A DNA stretch of 64,000 bases from Candidatus Leptovillus affinis (GCA_016705235.1 JADIYP010000002.1:434001-498000); one strand, 5' to 3'. Counted from the stretch's first letter, positions 47,343 to 56,393 are shown. The notes: a model not told the origin generated them from the letters alone. Program-made: numbers and translations.

Positions 47343-47380
47343 CGAGCGGGGAGAATTTGACCCGATCTCCCCGCTCGTTT
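47343..47380. terminator. Terminator between convergent genes
   Basis: CGAGCGGGGAGA / TCTCCCCGCTCG around ATTTGACCCGA, followed by TTTGTT. Serves the formate/nitrite channel gene and possibly the opposite gene. Confidence 0.85.
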
Positions 47381-47382
47381 GT

Positions 47383-47934
47383 TCATTTTAGGCGGATCCG
47401 GGCAATGGTTCGCCAGGCCGGGTCTTGAGGGCCGCGCTGCATCACCTGCAAATGAGAGATGGGGGCGTGGAAACGGCCGTTCTCCCATTCCATCGCCTGC
47501 AGCGACGCAACCATCGCCCGTACCCGGTCTGGCTTTAGGCGCATCGCCAGGGTGAGATGAGGCGTAAACTGGCGATGTTTGTCTGGTCCGGCGATTTGCA
47601 AAAGCTGCCGCCGCACGGCCAGCAGTTCCGGCGTTTCCTCTACTCCCAAATAAACCACCCGCTGCCCAAAAGTCCGAATGCCCCCCAGCATCAGCCCAAA
47701 AGCTGGCAGGTTTCCGTCTATTTGGGCGTGCAGATTGTCGATCAGCGCGGTTTCGTTGACGGCCGTGGCTGCGCCTGTGCGCCAATACGTGCCCGCCAGG
47801 GTGACATGCGGGGGTGTGATAACGGCCGTTTTGGCATCATACGCCAACCGAACAGCTTGAATCCGCTCGGCCAGGTCGCCGGTCGGAAAAGCCCCCACAA
47901 ACACGCGGTAATCTCCCGACGGCGCGTCAGACAA
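47383..47934 (-). CDS. thpR: RNA 2',3'-cyclic phosphodiesterase (2'-5' RNA ligase family)
   Basis: 183 aa. 2H phosphoesterase with both HxTx motifs: PHVTLAG (residue ~44) and PHLTLAM (~126), separated by about 80 residues. Family members hydrolyse 2',3'-cyclic phosphates or ligate 2'-5' tRNA halves. Its start overlaps the end of the gene upstream (47927-48664) by 8 bases, indicating an operon. Confidence 0.9.
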   Translation of the reverse strand: MSDAPSGDYRVFVGAFPTGDLAERIQAVRLAYDAKTAVITPPHVTLAGTYWRTGAATAVNETALIDNLHAQIDGNLPAFGLMLGGIRTFGQRVVYLGVEETPELLAVRRQLLQIAGPDKHRQFTPHLTLAMRLKPDRVRAMVASLQAMEWENGRFHAPISHLQVMQRGPQDPAWRTIARIRLK

Positions 47935-48664
47935 TTTCTATTTCCACCCCTTCGGGCACAGAAACAACGACCACCCCGGGGGTATGGCAGGTTGTCTGAA
48001 CCAGTTGCAGCCCGGCAGGAATTTGCACCACCACCTTGTCGCTGGTTGTGGGATGGTTGTCGATGGGGAAGATGGCGTCGTCGTCGGGAACGGCCGTAGC
48101 CGCCAGCGTAATCCCATCAATGAAAAAGTCTTTGGCGCGCGGCCACTTGCTTTTCACGCGGATCATGATTTCCGCTTTGCCATCGTCGGGAACGGTGAAT
48201 TGGACGGTATGGAAAAACCAACTGCGGTTCCCCATCACCCCGCCGTTGACCCAGCCGCCTTCCCCATTCACCCAAACGCCCGATTCCGCGCCAAATGGAT
48301 CTGTCTCATTGTTTAAGACGACCAGAACCGGCGCTGTGAGCGTGGCTGGCGTGCCCGGAGCCAGCCCGGTTATTGTTTGTTTTAGCTCCGCGCCAAAGGG
48401 CGAGCCGGAGTGGAAAATTTTATACGTCACGTCGCCGACCAGGATCAGAGCATTGCTGCCGCCGAGCTGCTCATCAGGTGGCAGTTGGTCGGATAGTTTG
48501 TGAACGCATTCTGGAATCCCGCCGGCCGTATCGCCCGCGCCAAACAGCGATTGCCCCGGTTCTATCCAGCGAAGCTGCCAAAAATTAGGCTGTTGGTTGA
48601 TGAGAAACCCTGGCGTCGGCGGTAAATTGGTCCATCCCTCGGTGAACGATCCATTTTTGAGCAT
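47927..48664 (-). CDS. Beta-sandwich (carbohydrate-binding-like) protein of unknown role
   Basis: 245 aa, ATG 48664. No signal peptide. N-terminus MLKNGSFTEGWTNLPPTPGF is typical of jelly-roll/CBM-like domains (NGSFEEGW). Central region repeats Gly/Asn-rich turns (GVWVNGEGGWVNGGVMGNRS) and ends in a small beta-rich domain (VVQIPAGLQLV...VVVVSVPEGVEIEI). No catalytic motif. Overlaps thpR. Function unknown. Confidence 0.72.
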   Translation of the reverse strand: MLKNGSFTEGWTNLPPTPGFLINQQPNFWQLRWIEPGQSLFGAGDTAGGIPECVHKLSDQLPPDEQLGGSNALILVGDVTYKIFHSGSPFGAELKQTITGLAPGTPATLTAPVLVVLNNETDPFGAESGVWVNGEGGWVNGGVMGNRSWFFHTVQFTVPDDGKAEIMIRVKSKWPRAKDFFIDGITLAATAVPDDDAIFPIDNHPTTSDKVVVQIPAGLQLVQTTCHTPGVVVVSVPEGVEIEIV

Positions 48665-48763
48665 GTCTAACTCCTTTTGCCCTGTGGGCTTTGTGACCAG
48701 ATCAACATTGACGAGTGTCTACATTATAGCCGCATCTGGTTTGTTTCCGTCGAATTTTGGCGA

Positions 48764-48813
48764 TTGACAAAGTGTGTATGTGACACTATACTAATAGTGT
48801 ATATAAAACACTA
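48764..48813 (+). promoter_or_regulatory. Promoter with overlapping inverted repeats
   Basis: TTGACA (48764-48769), 17 bases, TATACT (48787-48792). ACACTAT-ACTA-ATAGTGT (48783-48800) spans the -10, and TAGTGT-N7-ACACTA (48795-48813) follows. Pattern of an operator for a dimeric repressor controlling the band-7 gene. Confidence 0.7.
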
Positions 48814-48832
48814 ACTAAAAAAGAGGTGCAGC

Positions 48833-49681
48833 ATGTGGCGAATAATTGGATTATTGGGTTCGGTAGGATTAGGTGTTTTGGCCACAGTGTGGGGCGGGTT
48901 AACAGGATTGGTGGGCACGGCCGTTGGCCTGCTTTTGCTCCTGGCTGTCTGGTCTATTTGGCAAGCGGCGTATGTGCATATTCCAGAGATGGAAATTGGC
49001 ATCGTTCAGGCGGCCGACGGCCGTTTCGCCCGATTCCTGCCCTCTGGCAGCCACTGGCTGCGCCCCTTCACGGAACAAGTTACCGCCACCATTGCCGCCG
49101 AATCCACCACCATCCAGGGACACACGCCGGGTCTGCAAACCATTGGCGGCCTGTCTTTGGCGATTGATTGGCGGCTGGCTTATAACCTGAATGTGTTCCA
49201 GGTGCCGCCGGAAAAACAAGCCAAAGTGGCGCGGATGCTGGCGCGCAATCCCGCCGCCACCGTGCGCAATCACTTGGGCAACGTCTTGCAGCACATTGTC
49301 GGCGAATATACCATCGAGCAGTTGACGCTGCCGGGCGCGCACAAACAATTAGAGGCGCAGGTGAAAGCCGCGATTGAGCAGCGGTTACGGCCGTTAGGCT
49401 TCGAAGCTGGCCGGGTCATGATTGGGGCCATCGAAATGCCGCCCCACGTCAAAGCGGCCTTGGAAGCCGTCCATGAACGACAAATGCAGGCCGAAAACGA
49501 AGCCAAAGCTCTCTCCCTGCTGCAACAGGTGGTCAGCCAGTTTTCCGACGCCGACATGCAGCGCCTGATCGAACTGGAGCGCATCCGCAACATGGGGCAG
49601 CACGGCGTTATCCTGCCCTATCCCGCCCTGTATGAGCAAAATCGGCCTAACGGCCGTTCCTTCTCAAGCATAGCGCAGTAA
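48833..49681 (+). CDS. SPFH/band-7 family membrane protein
   Basis: 282 aa, ATG 48833 with GAGGT upstream. Two N-terminal hydrophobic helices (~3-20 and 25-45), then a band-7 fold: VHIPEMEIGIVQAADGRFAR, PFTEQVTATI, long Gln-rich helical segments with charged heptads (VHERQMQAENEAKALSLLQQ). Stomatin/prohibitin-like proteins organise membrane microdomains or protease complexes; partner unknown. Preceded by a strong repressed-looking promoter. Confidence 0.85.
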   Translation: MWRIIGLLGSVGLGVLATVWGGLTGLVGTAVGLLLLLAVWSIWQAAYVHIPEMEIGIVQAADGRFARFLPSGSHWLRPFTEQVTATIAAESTTIQGHTPGLQTIGGLSLAIDWRLAYNLNVFQVPPEKQAKVARMLARNPAATVRNHLGNVLQHIVGEYTIEQLTLPGAHKQLEAQVKAAIEQRLRPLGFEAGRVMIGAIEMPPHVKAALEAVHERQMQAENEAKALSLLQQVVSQFSDADMQRLIELERIRNMGQHGVILPYPALYEQNRPNGRSFSSIAQ

Positions 49682-49739
49682 CCCTGGTCATCTTTTTGTC
49701 CTCTGGCATAATCTTGTCAGCAAAAATCGGAGGTGACAC

Positions 49740-50207
49740 ATGAAAATTGCCATAGGTTCTGACGAACGCACCCATCTAACCGACGCCGTGATGGCTGATT
49801 TGCAGGCTCGCGGCCATACGCTCCACTGTTTTGGCCCGCTGGCCGGTCAAGCCGAATATTGGCCGGCCGTGGCCCGCCAGGTCGCCGAAGCTGTTGCCGC
49901 CGGAACCGCCGACGAAGGCATTTTGTTTTGCTGGACCGGCACCGGCGTCAGTCTGGCAGCCAATAAAGTCCCCGGCATCCGCGCCGCTTTGTGCGACGAC
50001 GCCGAAACCGCGCGCGGCGCGCGCCTGTGGAACAATGCCAATATCCTCTGCCTATCCTTGCGCCGCACCTCTGACGTGATGGCCAAAGAAATTCTCGACG
50101 CCTGGTTTGCTCATTGTTACCAGCCCAACGAGACCGATGATACCTGCCTGGCCCAGGTGGCGGCCCTCGAAGCAGATTATCGGCGGGAGGAGAGGACTGG
50201 AGACTGA
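49740..50207 (+). CDS. RpiB/LacAB-type sugar-phosphate isomerase
   Basis: 155 aa, ATG 49740 with GGAGGTG upstream. RpiB fold: MKIAIGSDERTHLTDAVMAD, ILFCWTGTGVSLAANKVPGIRAAL (active-site Cys replaced in the GxGxGxSIAANK loop, here WTGTGVSLAANK), and ARLWNNANILCLSLRRTS. Members isomerise ribose-5-phosphate or galactose-6-phosphate. The C-terminal tail reads into the start of the repeat region (EERTGD). Confidence 0.85.
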   Translation: MKIAIGSDERTHLTDAVMADLQARGHTLHCFGPLAGQAEYWPAVARQVAEAVAAGTADEGILFCWTGTGVSLAANKVPGIRAALCDDAETARGARLWNNANILCLSLRRTSDVMAKEILDAWFAHCYQPNETDDTCLAQVAALEADYRREERTGD

Positions 50208-50217
50208 ATATTGAAAG

Positions 50218-50341
50218 CTGATTGACTGACAAATCTCAGATTTTTACCGCAGAGAGCGCAGAGGACGCGGAGGTTTTATCTGGTACAAACTCCGCGCTCT
50301 CCGCATTCTCCGCGGTTATATAAGTTTTGTCAGCCAATCAG
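50218..50341. mobile_element. Palindromic element B, copy 3 (124 bp)
   Basis: Ends CTGATTGACTGACAAATC and ...AAGTTTTGTCAGCCAATCAG, opposite orientation to copy 2; core CCGCAGAGAGCGCAGAGGAC. ATTGAAAG occurs directly left (50210-50217) and three bases right of the element, a possible target duplication. Confidence 0.78.
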
Positions 50342-50385
50342 GAAATTGAAAGACCTATCAGTCTCCCGCCTAACCACCAACCCCT

Positions 50386-50594
50386 CAGCAATTCTCAATT
50401 TAGATCAGGCATTCGTGCGAACAGGGCAATTTCTTTGCAATTTAGGCTGAATTGTCATTCTGAGCGGAGTCTGCGGAGCGAAGAATCCCCATGTATTGGT
50501 CATTAGGGCTGAACGGGATGCTTCGGAGGATGCTTCGGCAAGCTCAGCACAGGCTCTCAGCATGACATATTTCTAGTTAAATTGAGAATTCCTG
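50386..50594. mobile_element. MITE family A, copy 3 (209 bp, reversed)
   Basis: Ends CAGCAATTCTCAATTTAG and TAAATTGAGAATTCCTG. CAACCCCT is repeated on both sides (50378-50385 and 50595-50602). Interior is the reverse complement of copies 1-2. It is only 44 bases from element B copy 3. Confidence 0.85.
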
Positions 50595-50611
50595 CAACCC
50601 CTAACCCCTAG

Positions 50612-50640
50612 TTGACCGCCACGAACGCATGTTCTATAAT
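50612..50640 (+). promoter_or_regulatory. Promoter for the radical SAM gene, leaderless
   Basis: TTGACC (50612-50617), 17 bases, TATAAT (50635-50640). Predicted start at about 50647 is the first base of the ATG, so there is no 5' leader; this excludes ATG 50629 as the start. Confidence 0.7.
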
Positions 50641-50646
50641 TGGGAC

Positions 50647-51864
50647 ATGGATGCTCTAACCAAACTCAAATTCCTGGCCGATAATGCCATTTTGGAACCG
50701 GCCGAAGAAGTGACCCTCACTCCACCGCCCCACATTGCCCCTTGTGGCATAGAGATTGGCGATCCAAAAGCTGGCGCTAACCACACGTCGGCCAAATCGC
50801 CTGCCGCCACTGCCCAACAAGCCCTGGGCATCCATCACGCCAAAATGCCTGGCGGCAAAACGATCCCGCTGCTGAAAACCATGCTCACCTCCGCCTGCGA
50901 GCGGAACTGCTACTACTGCCCATTTCGCGCCGGCCGTGATATGCGCCGGGTCACGGTGAAGCCGGAGGAAATGGCCCAATCCTTCATGGATTTGTACCGC
51001 GCCGGAGTGGCTGAAGGGATTTTTCTTAGCTCTGGCATTATCCAAGGCGGCGTGACGACGCAAGATAAGCTCATCGACACGGTGGCAATTTTGCGCGAAA
51101 AGCACAATTTTCGCGGCTACGTGCATTTGAAGGTGATGCCGGGGGCGGAAAAGGCGCAGGTGGAGCGGGCGATGCAGTTGGCCAACCGCTTATCGGTCAA
51201 CCTGGAAGCCCCAAATGACAAACGGCTGGCGCTGCTGGCGCCGAAGAAGGATTTTTGGGGGGAATTGGTACGGCCGTTACAATGGATTGAAGAAATCCGC
51301 CAATCACAACCTGGGCAAATGGGGTGGAACGGCCGTTGGCCCTCCTCAGTCACCCAATTTGTCGTTGGCGCAGTGGGCGAATCCGACCTCGAACTGCTCT
51401 CCACCACCGAATACCTCTACCAAAAGCTGCGCATCAGCCGTGCCTACTTCTCCTCTTTTCGCCCGCTGCCTGATACCCCGTTGGAACACCTGCCGCCCTC
51501 CGACCGGCTGCGCGAACACCGCCTGTACCAGACCTCCTTCCTCTTCCGCGACTACGGCTTCGATCTGGAAGACCTGCCGTTTAGCCAGGACGGCAATCTG
51601 CCGCTGGAAATTGATCCGAAATTGGCCTGGGCGCAGGTGAATTTGCGCGAAAATCCGGTGGAATTGAACCGCGCCGAACGCCAGGAACTGCTGCGCGTGC
51701 CAGGAATCGGCCCCATCAGCGCCCAAACCATCATCCAATCTCGCCGCCAGGGCATCCTGCGCGACATCGCTGATTTGCAAGCCATCGGCGTACAAACCAA
51801 GAACCTCAAGCCGTTTGTTTTGTTAGACGGCCGTCGCCCCAATTATCAACTCCCCCTGTGGTAA
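50647..51864 (+). CDS. Putative DNA modification/repair radical SAM protein
   Basis: About 405 aa from ATG 50647 (MDALTKLKFLADNAILEPAE). Radical SAM cluster motif CX3CX2C in SACERNCYYCPFRAGRDMRR. Downstream LSSGIIQGGVTTQDKLIDTV, GYVHLKVMPGAE and the NLEAPND segment are typical. C-terminal helix-hairpin-helix: LLRVPGIGPISAQTIIQSRR. Matches the family that is usually linked to a uracil-DNA-glycosylase-like gene (rSAM_link_UDG), but no such gene is adjacent. Reaction unknown. Confidence 0.88.
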   Translation: MDALTKLKFLADNAILEPAEEVTLTPPPHIAPCGIEIGDPKAGANHTSAKSPAATAQQALGIHHAKMPGGKTIPLLKTMLTSACERNCYYCPFRAGRDMRRVTVKPEEMAQSFMDLYRAGVAEGIFLSSGIIQGGVTTQDKLIDTVAILREKHNFRGYVHLKVMPGAEKAQVERAMQLANRLSVNLEAPNDKRLALLAPKKDFWGELVRPLQWIEEIRQSQPGQMGWNGRWPSSVTQFVVGAVGESDLELLSTTEYLYQKLRISRAYFSSFRPLPDTPLEHLPPSDRLREHRLYQTSFLFRDYGFDLEDLPFSQDGNLPLEIDPKLAWAQVNLRENPVELNRAERQELLRVPGIGPISAQTIIQSRRQGILRDIADLQAIGVQTKNLKPFVLLDGRRPNYQLPLW

Positions 51865-52010
51865 AATAACCTGCAAGAAATCGGGTATAGTTATACGTGC
51901 AGCAAGCCAGCCTACCGTGCATGACCACTGCACAGCTATTTGGTAGCGGCATACGCCATGGTTTTGCTGCTTTCTGGTCTCTTTAATTTTAAGCTTGAAA
52001 AAGGAGCCTT

Positions 52011-53945
52011 ATGACCACTCTTCCCATTACCCGCATGATCCTCTACAAGCACGGCGTCGGCTTTTTTGAACGCCGCGCCCAGGTGCAGGGTGACGAAGTT
52101 TCCCTTTCCTTCCGTGTCGAAGAAATGAACGACATCCTCAAGAGCCTGACGGCCGTCGATTGGGGCGATGGGCAGGTTCTGGGCGTAGACTACGCCACCC
52201 CGCAAAGCCGCGAAGAGCGGCTGGCCGGCTGCTCCATTCGCCTGGGCGATGCCCGCAGTCTGCGTGATTTGTTGATTGGCCTGCGCGGGCGGCGGGTGGA
52301 ACTGCACCTGGACCAGGGGGAAACGGCCGTTGGCCTTCTCCTCGGCCTCGACGAACTCCCGGACCGCCAGCCGGTGGGCGATTCTCTCGTCTCCCTGCTG
52401 CAAGACCAGAGCAGCCAGGTACAAACCGTCGCCCTCAGCCGCGTGCAAAGTGTCACCATCCACGACGAGCGCGGCGCGGCCGACCTGCGCTTTTTCTTGC
52501 AAGTTGCCCAGACCCAGGAAGATTACCGCGAAGTGATCATTCGCCTCACCGACGGCGCGCACGATCTCTCGGTGAGCTATATTGCCCCGGCCCCCACCTG
52601 GCGCGTCAGCTACCGCCTGGTCGCCGACCCCGACGCCGACGGCGGACCCATCGCCCTGCTGCTGGGCTGGGGCATCTTCGACAACCGCCTGGAAGAGGAA
52701 CTGGAGGACATCAGGCTGTCGCTGGTAGCCGGCATGCCCATCTCTTTTGTGTATGATTTGTACACGCCGTTTACGCCGGAACGGCCGTTTATCGCTGAAG
52801 AAGCACGCACAGCCGCCGGACCGGTGGACTTTCTGGGCGCGACTGCGGGCATGGGCGCGCCGCTGCCGCCCGCCGCACCCATGCCTGTGGCAATGGCGGC
52901 GATGGACGATATGCGCGCGCGCGCCCCGCAAGCCGCCAAACTATCGCGCCAGGACTTGCAGGGGGCAACGGCCGTGCAAACCAGCGGCGAAGCGCTCGGC
53001 GAATTGTTCCAATACCACATCAACACCCCCGTCAGCGTCGGGCGCGGCCAGTCGGCGATGGTCCCCATCGTGGCTGCCAACCTCCCTTACCGCAAAGATT
53101 TGCTCTATAACGGCGCTAAATTGGCCTCCCATCCGGTGGCCAGCCTGCGCCTGGACAACAAATCCGGCCTGACGCTGGAGCGCGGGCCGGTCACAGTTAT
53201 CGAAGGTGGCGATTATGTTGGCGAGGCGGTTCTACCCTTCACTGCCGACGAAGCCGAATTTATCATTCCCTACGCCGTGGAGTTGGGCGTGCGCGTGCGT
53301 GAGCAGGCCGGCTCCTCCACGGAGATTTACGGCCTGTCCTTGCAAGGGGCCTATCTGACCTTTGAAGAATGGGACATCCGCTGGCGCGAATACCAGATCA
53401 ACAACACCACCAACCGCCCGATCACGGTACTCGTAGAACATCCGCGCCAGACCAGTTATGAATTGTTCGACACGCCCGACCCGACCGAAAAAACCGACGA
53501 CATGTACCGCTTTGCCGTCGCCGCGCCGCTGCGTCAGGAGACAAGCCTGCGGGTACAAACTCGCTATTTGCGGCGGCGTTCGGAGCAAATCGAGCGCCAA
53601 TCGTATGTCAATTTGCAGCGTTTTCTGCGTCAGGGGCTGATTGATCGGGCCACCCATGACCTGATCGCCACGATTTTGGGCCTGCTGGAAAAAATTGGCG
53701 ATCACCAGAAGCGGCTGGAGGCCATTAAGCAGGAACGCCAAAAGATTTACGAGGCGCAAAAGCAAATTCAGGGCAACATGCAGGCGCTCTCGAACACCGG
53801 TAAAGAGGGCCAGATGCGCGCCCAATACGTGGATCGCCTGGAGGAAACCGAGCAGAATTTGCAGGTGTTGGCCCTGGAAGAGGGGCAGTTGGAAGCGGAA
53901 ATCAAGCGGCTGGAGAAAGAGATAGAGCGGCGGCTGCAAGGGTAA
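52011..53945 (+). CDS. DUF4139 domain protein (MuiA-like)
   Basis: 644 aa, ATG 52011 with AAAGGAG five bases upstream. N-terminal region (LPITRMILYKHGVGFFERRA) and central DUF4139 beta-domain (DLSVSYIAPAPTWRVSYRLVA; LPYRKDLLYNGA), ending in a coiled coil (~540-644; QKRLEAIKQERQKIYEAQKQ). Family function poorly known; no signal peptide. Low-complexity stretch PLPPAAPMPVAMAAMDDM in the middle. Confidence 0.85.
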   Translation: MTTLPITRMILYKHGVGFFERRAQVQGDEVSLSFRVEEMNDILKSLTAVDWGDGQVLGVDYATPQSREERLAGCSIRLGDARSLRDLLIGLRGRRVELHLDQGETAVGLLLGLDELPDRQPVGDSLVSLLQDQSSQVQTVALSRVQSVTIHDERGAADLRFFLQVAQTQEDYREVIIRLTDGAHDLSVSYIAPAPTWRVSYRLVADPDADGGPIALLLGWGIFDNRLEEELEDIRLSLVAGMPISFVYDLYTPFTPERPFIAEEARTAAGPVDFLGATAGMGAPLPPAAPMPVAMAAMDDMRARAPQAAKLSRQDLQGATAVQTSGEALGELFQYHINTPVSVGRGQSAMVPIVAANLPYRKDLLYNGAKLASHPVASLRLDNKSGLTLERGPVTVIEGGDYVGEAVLPFTADEAEFIIPYAVELGVRVREQAGSSTEIYGLSLQGAYLTFEEWDIRWREYQINNTTNRPITVLVEHPRQTSYELFDTPDPTEKTDDMYRFAVAAPLRQETSLRVQTRYLRRRSEQIERQSYVNLQRFLRQGLIDRATHDLIATILGLLEKIGDHQKRLEAIKQERQKIYEAQKQIQGNMQALSNTGKEGQMRAQYVDRLEETEQNLQVLALEEGQLEAEIKRLEKEIERRLQG

Positions 53946-53948
53946 GAA

Positions 53949-53999
53949 AGACTGGAGACTGGAGATTCTTTTAGTCCCCAGTCTCCAGTCTCCAATCCC
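53949..53999. repeat. Inverted tandem GACTGGAGA / TCTCCAGTC hairpin
   Basis: AGACTGGAGACTGGAGATTC at the left pairs with GTCCCCAGTCTCCAGTCTCC at the right. Just after the DUF4139 stop; possible 3' hairpin. Confidence 0.75.
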
Positions 54000-54003
54000 C
54001 CAA

Positions 54004-54363
54004 ATGACGATGAACACACGATTTATTGGCGAACCCATCACGGCCGTTTTCCACACCCCGCCGGCCATGAGCAAAAAACCAGGCTGCCCGGACGGTTTCG
54101 TCTGGGGGGAGGAATCGTTTGTCGTGGTCCGGCTGCTGGAAGAATGGGTCGATTACGGCCGTCGCGGTCGAATGGCCCAAAACATGCGCCCGGAACACGC
54201 GGCGCGCGCCGCCCAACACGGTTCCTGGGGCGTGGGCCGCTTTTACTTCCGTGTGGTCACGGACAACGGCCGTACCTTCGAATTCTATTACGACCGCGCC
54301 CCCAAAGACGCCGACGACCGCTCCGGCGCCTGGTTCCTCACCCGCGAACTGCTGCATGAGTAA
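54004..54363 (+). CDS. Small conserved protein, DUF6504-like
   Basis: 119 aa; ATG 54004, alternative ATG 54010. Sequence IGEPITAVFHTPPAMSKKPG CPDGF / VRLLEEWVDYGRRGR / RFYFRVVTDNGRTFEFYYDR with a C-terminal GAWFLTRELLHE fits the DUF6504 type. No known function. Starts 58 bases after the DUF4139 gene, with a hairpin between. Contains two ACGGCCGT copies read as TAV and NGR. Confidence 0.65.
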   Translation: MTMNTRFIGEPITAVFHTPPAMSKKPGCPDGFVWGEESFVVVRLLEEWVDYGRRGRMAQNMRPEHAARAAQHGSWGVGRFYFRVVTDNGRTFEFYYDRAPKDADDRSGAWFLTRELLHE

Positions 54364-54410
54364 CGGCCGTTCGCCATTTCCCCCCTCCTTGCGCTAAAAT
54401 CCCCCCATCA

Positions 54411-54452
54411 AACAGCTAACAGCCAACAGCCAACAGCCAACAGCCAACAGCT
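54411..54452. repeat. Tandem AACAGCC repeat
   Basis: AACAGCTAACAGCCAACAGC and following units, 7-base period; no left-hand complement here. Directly upstream of the HdeD gene ribosome site. Confidence 0.75.
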
Positions 54453-54477
54453 TTAAGCACATCCTCAGGAGGAACAC

Positions 54478-55050
54478 ATGTCTTTATTTGATCAGGGAAT
54501 GAATCGTCTCATGGCCGCCACATGGTGGATGGTCTTATTGCGCGGTCTGGCCGCCATTGCCGCCGGTCTGCTGCTCGTTTTCCAATCCAGCATCTCATTG
54601 TTGGTGATTGCCCTTTTCTTTGGCGGTTACCTGCTGGCCAGCGGCGTTTTTGCCGCCGTGGGCGCCATTCTCAACCGGCGCAGCCACCCCCGCTGGTGGC
54701 TCGACGTGTTGATTGGTTTGCTGGGCGTGCTGGTGGGCATTGTTGTCCTTGCCAATCCCAACAAATCGCTGCAGCTGGCCCCGGAATTGATCATCTACAT
54801 CCTGGCGGGCGTCGTTTTATTGTCTGGCGTGTTGGAAATCGTCAAAGGGCTTGAACTCCGCCGCCTGGGCCACTCCGATTCGTCCGACATTGTCGTTGGG
54901 GTGTTGTATATCATCAGCGCCATCTGCCTGCTGCTGGTTCCCAACATGGCGATTGGTATTTTGTTCTTTGCCTTCGCCTTCTTGCTGCTCTTCATCGGCG
55001 GCGTCCTGGTGTATTACGCCTTCGTGTTGCGCCAACCAGCCGCTGCCTGA
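54478..55050 (+). CDS. HdeD-like (DUF308) membrane protein
   Basis: 190 aa, ATG 54478 with AGGAGG upstream. Six hydrophobic helices arranged as three DUF308 pairs (WWMVLLRGLAAIAAGLLLVF; LLVIALFFGGYLLASGVFAA; WWLDVLIGLLGVLVGIVVLA; then YILAGVVLLSGVLEIV). The E. coli HdeD relates to acid resistance, but here only the fold family is supported. Confidence 0.85.
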   Translation: MSLFDQGMNRLMAATWWMVLLRGLAAIAAGLLLVFQSSISLLVIALFFGGYLLASGVFAAVGAILNRRSHPRWWLDVLIGLLGVLVGIVVLANPNKSLQLAPELIIYILAGVVLLSGVLEIVKGLELRRLGHSDSSDIVVGVLYIISAICLLLVPNMAIGILFFAFAFLLLFIGGVLVYYAFVLRQPAAA

Positions 55051-55073
55051 TCCCCCTTTTTTGCTTTTGCAAA

Positions 55074-55147
55074 TGATGCGTGACGCGTGATACGTGCTGA
55101 GATTTCACGCATCACGCATCACGCATCACGCATCACCCATCACGCAT
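55074..55147. repeat. Inverted tandem GCGTGAT / ATCACGC hairpin
   Basis: GATGCGTGACGCGTGATACG at the left pairs with the run of five ATCACGC-type units at the right. Same design at 61637-61718. Confidence 0.75.
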
Positions 55148-56393
55148 TCTCCGCCTCATACTCCGCCGAAGCCAGCTTCACGCACAGCGCCACCACTTCC
55201 ATCGCCTTTTCCACCTCGGCCGCCGGTGGGCGGCTGGGTGACAGGCGAATATTGGCGTTATGCGGGTCGATTTCGTGCGGATACGTGGCGCCGGCCGGGG
55301 TCAGCGAGACGCCCGCTTCCTGAGCCAGCGCGACCACGCGGTCGGCGACCGGCCGGGTGGTGTCCAGGCTGACAAAGTAGCCGCCCTTCGGGTTGGACCA
55401 CGTGGCCAGCCCCGTGCCGCCCAATTCCCGCGCCAGCACGTCCTGCACGGCCGTAAATTTAGGCCGCAGAATGGCGGCGTGATCAGCCATCAGCCCCATC
55501 AACCCGCCCGGGTAGCCGGTGATGAATTTGACGTGCCGGTACTGCTCGATTTTGTTGGGGCCGATAAACTGCGTGCCCATCAGCCCGACGATGTATTTGA
55601 CGTTGGCCGTGCTGGCGGCCATGAAGCCAATGCCCGCCCCGGCGAAGGTGATTTTGGAGGTGGAGCCGAAGAGGTAGACGCGGTTGGGGTGGCCCGCTTC
55701 TTCGCAGGCGCGCAGCAGATTGTACGGCCGTTCCCCCGGCTCATCCGTCAGGAAATGCACAATGTAGGCATCGTCGGCGAAGATGGTGAAATCGGGCACG
55801 GCCGTTTGCATGCCCGCCAGCCGCCGCACCGTCGCCTCAGACACCGTGTCGCCGGTGGGATTGCTGTACGTGGGCACAAAAGCCATGCCGCGCACCGTCG
55901 GGTCCAGGGCCAGCGCTTCCACGGCGTCCATGTCCGGCCCCTCAGGCGTCATGCCCACCGTCACCATCTCGATGCCCAGCGCGTCCAGCAGGGTGAAGTG
56001 CCGGTCGTAGCCGGGCACGGTGACGATGAATTTGGTTTTGGCTTCCTGGCTCCACGGCCGTGGGCTGTCCTTCAGGCCGCGCAGCATGGCCCACATCAGC
56101 GTATTGCTCATCAACTTCAGGCTGGAATTGTTGCCCACGATGGTCTCTTCCGGCCGCACGCCCAGCATCTCGCCAAACAGGGCGCGCGCTTCGGCGATGC
56201 CCGCTATGCCGCCGGGGTAATTGCGCACCGCCACCTTGCCTGGCGTCACCACGTCGCTGGCGTCCACAATGGTCAACATCGGGTTGGCCAGATTAAAATC
56301 ATTGTCCGATGGCTGCCCGCGCTGCATATTCAGCGCCAACCCCAGGCTCTTGACCTGCTCAAATTGTTCCCGCAAAATTTCTAATTCGCTCAC
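55140..56393 (-). CDS. PLP-dependent aminotransferase (type Ic aspartate aminotransferase-like)
   Basis: 417 aa, ATG 56393. Fold-type I. LNMQRGQPSDNDFNLANPML, NNSSLKLMSNTLMWAMLRGL, FVPTYSNPTGDTVSE (PxYSNPTG), IFADDAYIVHF, and the PLP-lysine in FGSTSKITFAGAGIGFM; C-terminal Arg in NIRLSPSRPP. Resembles the PF12897 group (type Ic aspartate aminotransferases), so aspartate/oxaloacetate chemistry is likely but not certain. Monocistronic; downstream end lies in the ATCACGC hairpin. Confidence 0.88.
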   Translation of the reverse strand: MSELEILREQFEQVKSLGLALNMQRGQPSDNDFNLANPMLTIVDASDVVTPGKVAVRNYPGGIAGIAEARALFGEMLGVRPEETIVGNNSSLKLMSNTLMWAMLRGLKDSPRPWSQEAKTKFIVTVPGYDRHFTLLDALGIEMVTVGMTPEGPDMDAVEALALDPTVRGMAFVPTYSNPTGDTVSEATVRRLAGMQTAVPDFTIFADDAYIVHFLTDEPGERPYNLLRACEEAGHPNRVYLFGSTSKITFAGAGIGFMAASTANVKYIVGLMGTQFIGPNKIEQYRHVKFITGYPGGLMGLMADHAAILRPKFTAVQDVLARELGGTGLATWSNPKGGYFVSLDTTRPVADRVVALAQEAGVSLTPAGATYPHEIDPHNANIRLSPSRPPAAEVEKAMEVVALCVKLASAEYEAENA

